DNA from: PBB1 sp043738425
GTDB taxonomy: Bacteria; Pseudomonadota; Gammaproteobacteria; Burkholderiales; Burkholderiaceae_C
Direction of reading: 5' to 3'
DNA: 64,000 nt
Assembly (NCBI GenBank): GCA_043738425.1
Contig: JAYUGJ010000071.1
Span: 72,389 to 136,388 of the forward strand
Shown here: piece by piece, positions 63,041 to 64,000 of the stretch
Numbering within the stretch: position 1 is the first letter of the stretch
How the letters are laid out: each line of letters starts with the position of its first letter
The notes under the pieces: model-generated
What the model saw: the letters and a program-made list of their open reading frames with translations, nothing else
Database searches by the model: none
Told to the model about the DNA's origin: nothing
Program-made: the position numbers and the translations under genes

Positions 63041-64000
63041 TCAGTGCGCCGACCACTGGATGGTGCTGATGTCGACACCATCTTGGTACATGTCCCACAG
63101 CGGCGACAACTCGCGCAGCTTGGCGACACGGTCTTTCAATGTAATAACCACATAGTCGATTTCCTCGACGGTTGTGAATCTACCGATTGTCATGCGCAAG
63201 CTCGAATGCGCCAGCTCATCACTGCGCCCTAACGCCCGCAGCACATAACTCGGTTCCAGACTCGCCGAAGTGCACGCCGAACCCGACGACACCGCGATGC
63301 CTTTGATACCCATGATCAGCGACTCACCTTCGACATAGTTGAACGACATGTTGATGTTGTGCGGCACACGTTGTGTTGGATGCCCATTCAGGAAGGTTTG
63401 TTCAATGCCGGACAAGCCGTCGAGCAGGCGTTTTTGCAACATGCGTATGCGCTCGTTTTCGGTCGCCATTTCTTCACCAGCGATGCGAAATGCTTCGCCC
63501 ATGCCGATGATTTGGTGGGTCGCCAGGCTGCCCGAACGCATGCCGCGCTCGTGACCGCCTCCATCCATCTGGGCTGTCAACTGCACGCGCGGATTGCGCC
63601 TGCGCACATACAGCGCGCCTACGCCCTTAGGTCCGTACATTTTATGTGCGCTGATGGACAGTAAGTCGATGCCGTCTTTGATGACGTCCACCGGAATCTT
63701 GCCAGCGGCCTGTACGGCGTCGCTATGGAACAGCACGCCGCGTTCCTTGGCGATTTTGGCGATCTCGGCCACCGGCTGCACCACGCCAATTTCGTTATTG
63801 GCGTACATGATGCTGATCAGGATGGTCTTGTCGGTGATTGCGGCCCGCAGTTGATCGAGGTCGATTAGCCCGTTGGTTTGCACCGCCAGATAGGTGATCT
63901 TGCAGCCTTCTTTTTCGAGATGCTTGCAGGTATCGAGCGTGGCCTTGTGCTCGGTGGCCTGCGTGATGATGTGATTGCCCTTTTCGGCATACATCTGAGC
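63041..64000 (-). CDS. iscS: Cysteine desulfurase IscS, 5' end outside window
   Basis: The C-terminal 319 residues are visible; the frame runs off the right edge and about 85 N-terminal residues are missing. The PLP lysine is in SISAHKMYGPKG and the sulfur-carrying cysteine in SSGSACTSASLEPSYVLRAL. It provides sulfur to IscU. An iscR regulator gene would be expected beyond the edge. Confidence 0.97.
   Translation of the reverse strand, partial: AQMYAEKGNHIITQATEHKATLDTCKHLEKEGCKITYLAVQTNGLIDLDQLRAAITDKTILISIMYANNEIGVVQPVAEIAKIAKERGVLFHSDAVQAAGKIPVDVIKDGIDLLSISAHKMYGPKGVGALYVRRRNPRVQLTAQMDGGGHERGMRSGSLATHQIIGMGEAFRIAGEEMATENERIRMLQKRLLDGLSGIEQTFLNGHPTQRVPHNINMSFNYVEGESLIMGIKGIAVSSGSACTSASLEPSYVLRALGRSDELAHSSLRMTIGRFTTVEEIDYVVITLKDRVAKLRELSPLWDMYQDGVDISTIQWSAH

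Overview
The window reads as a stretch of a high-GC betaproteobacterial chromosome, most likely order Burkholderiales. The evidence is the conserved order rpsO-pnp-qor-tpiA-secG-tRNA-Leu-nuoA..N, the iscSUA-hscBA-fdx cluster, a PEP-CTERM surface protein, and housekeeping genes (gcvTHP, aroC, tsaD, frmA/fghA) with betaproteobacterial-type sequences. There is no phage, integrase or transposase gene and no CRISPR array. I cannot name the genus.

Layout. 1-4.8 kb: glycine cleavage genes gcvT (5' cut by the window), gcvH, gcvP, and a small DUF2805 gene. 4.9-9.0 kb: a four-gene osmoprotectant-type ABC importer on the minus strand in yehZYXW order, with ATGA overlaps at every junction. 9.3-10.0 kb: a PEP-CTERM protein with a stop at codon 3. 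10.3-14.0 kb: a plus-strand trio of membrane protein, MoxR-like AAA+ ATPase and DUF2201 metallopeptidase/VWA protein. 14.1-17.5 kb: isochorismatase hydrolase, and a TetR regulator divergent from an HpaB-family flavin hydroxylase with a perfect palindromic operator between them. 17.5-17.8 kb: a REP-like repeat cluster. 18.0-20.0 kb: glutathione-dependent formaldehyde detoxification (frmA, fghA). 20-33.4 kb: GST, SDR, a catalase-like peroxidase, dienelactone hydrolase, CcdA and thioredoxin, an NTF2-like protein, a patatin, aroC, a CBS protein, a YihY protein, DUF2069, a LuxR solo, DUF1178 and a Nudix hydrolase. 33.5-48.7 kb: the complete 14-gene nuo operon. 48.7-55.2 kb: tRNA-Leu(GAG), secG, tpiA, qor, pnp, rpsO, tsaD. 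55.3-59.3 kb: an ANTAR regulator followed by an nrtA/nrtB/nrtD-type importer whose leader carries what looks like a textbook ANTAR RNA target plus an intrinsic terminator. 59.4-64 kb: fdx, hscA, hscB, iscA, iscU and iscS (5' cut by the window).

How it fits together. Complex I and the Isc machinery are connected because NuoB, E, F, G and I all need Fe-S clusters. frmA and fghA form a two-step formaldehyde pathway. The ANTAR protein and the leader RNA next to it form an apparently self-contained antitermination switch for nitrate-type uptake.

Two themes stand out. First, the ANTAR leader at 56041-56168 can be read base by base. Second, short tandem repeats with unit lengths of 9, 12, 21 and about 35 bp have expanded in coding sequence in at least seven genes, usually in linkers or tails. 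In the yehX-like ATPase gene the repeat seems to grow out of a REP-like palindrome. All calls come from reading the sequence and from knowledge of protein families. No database search was run.
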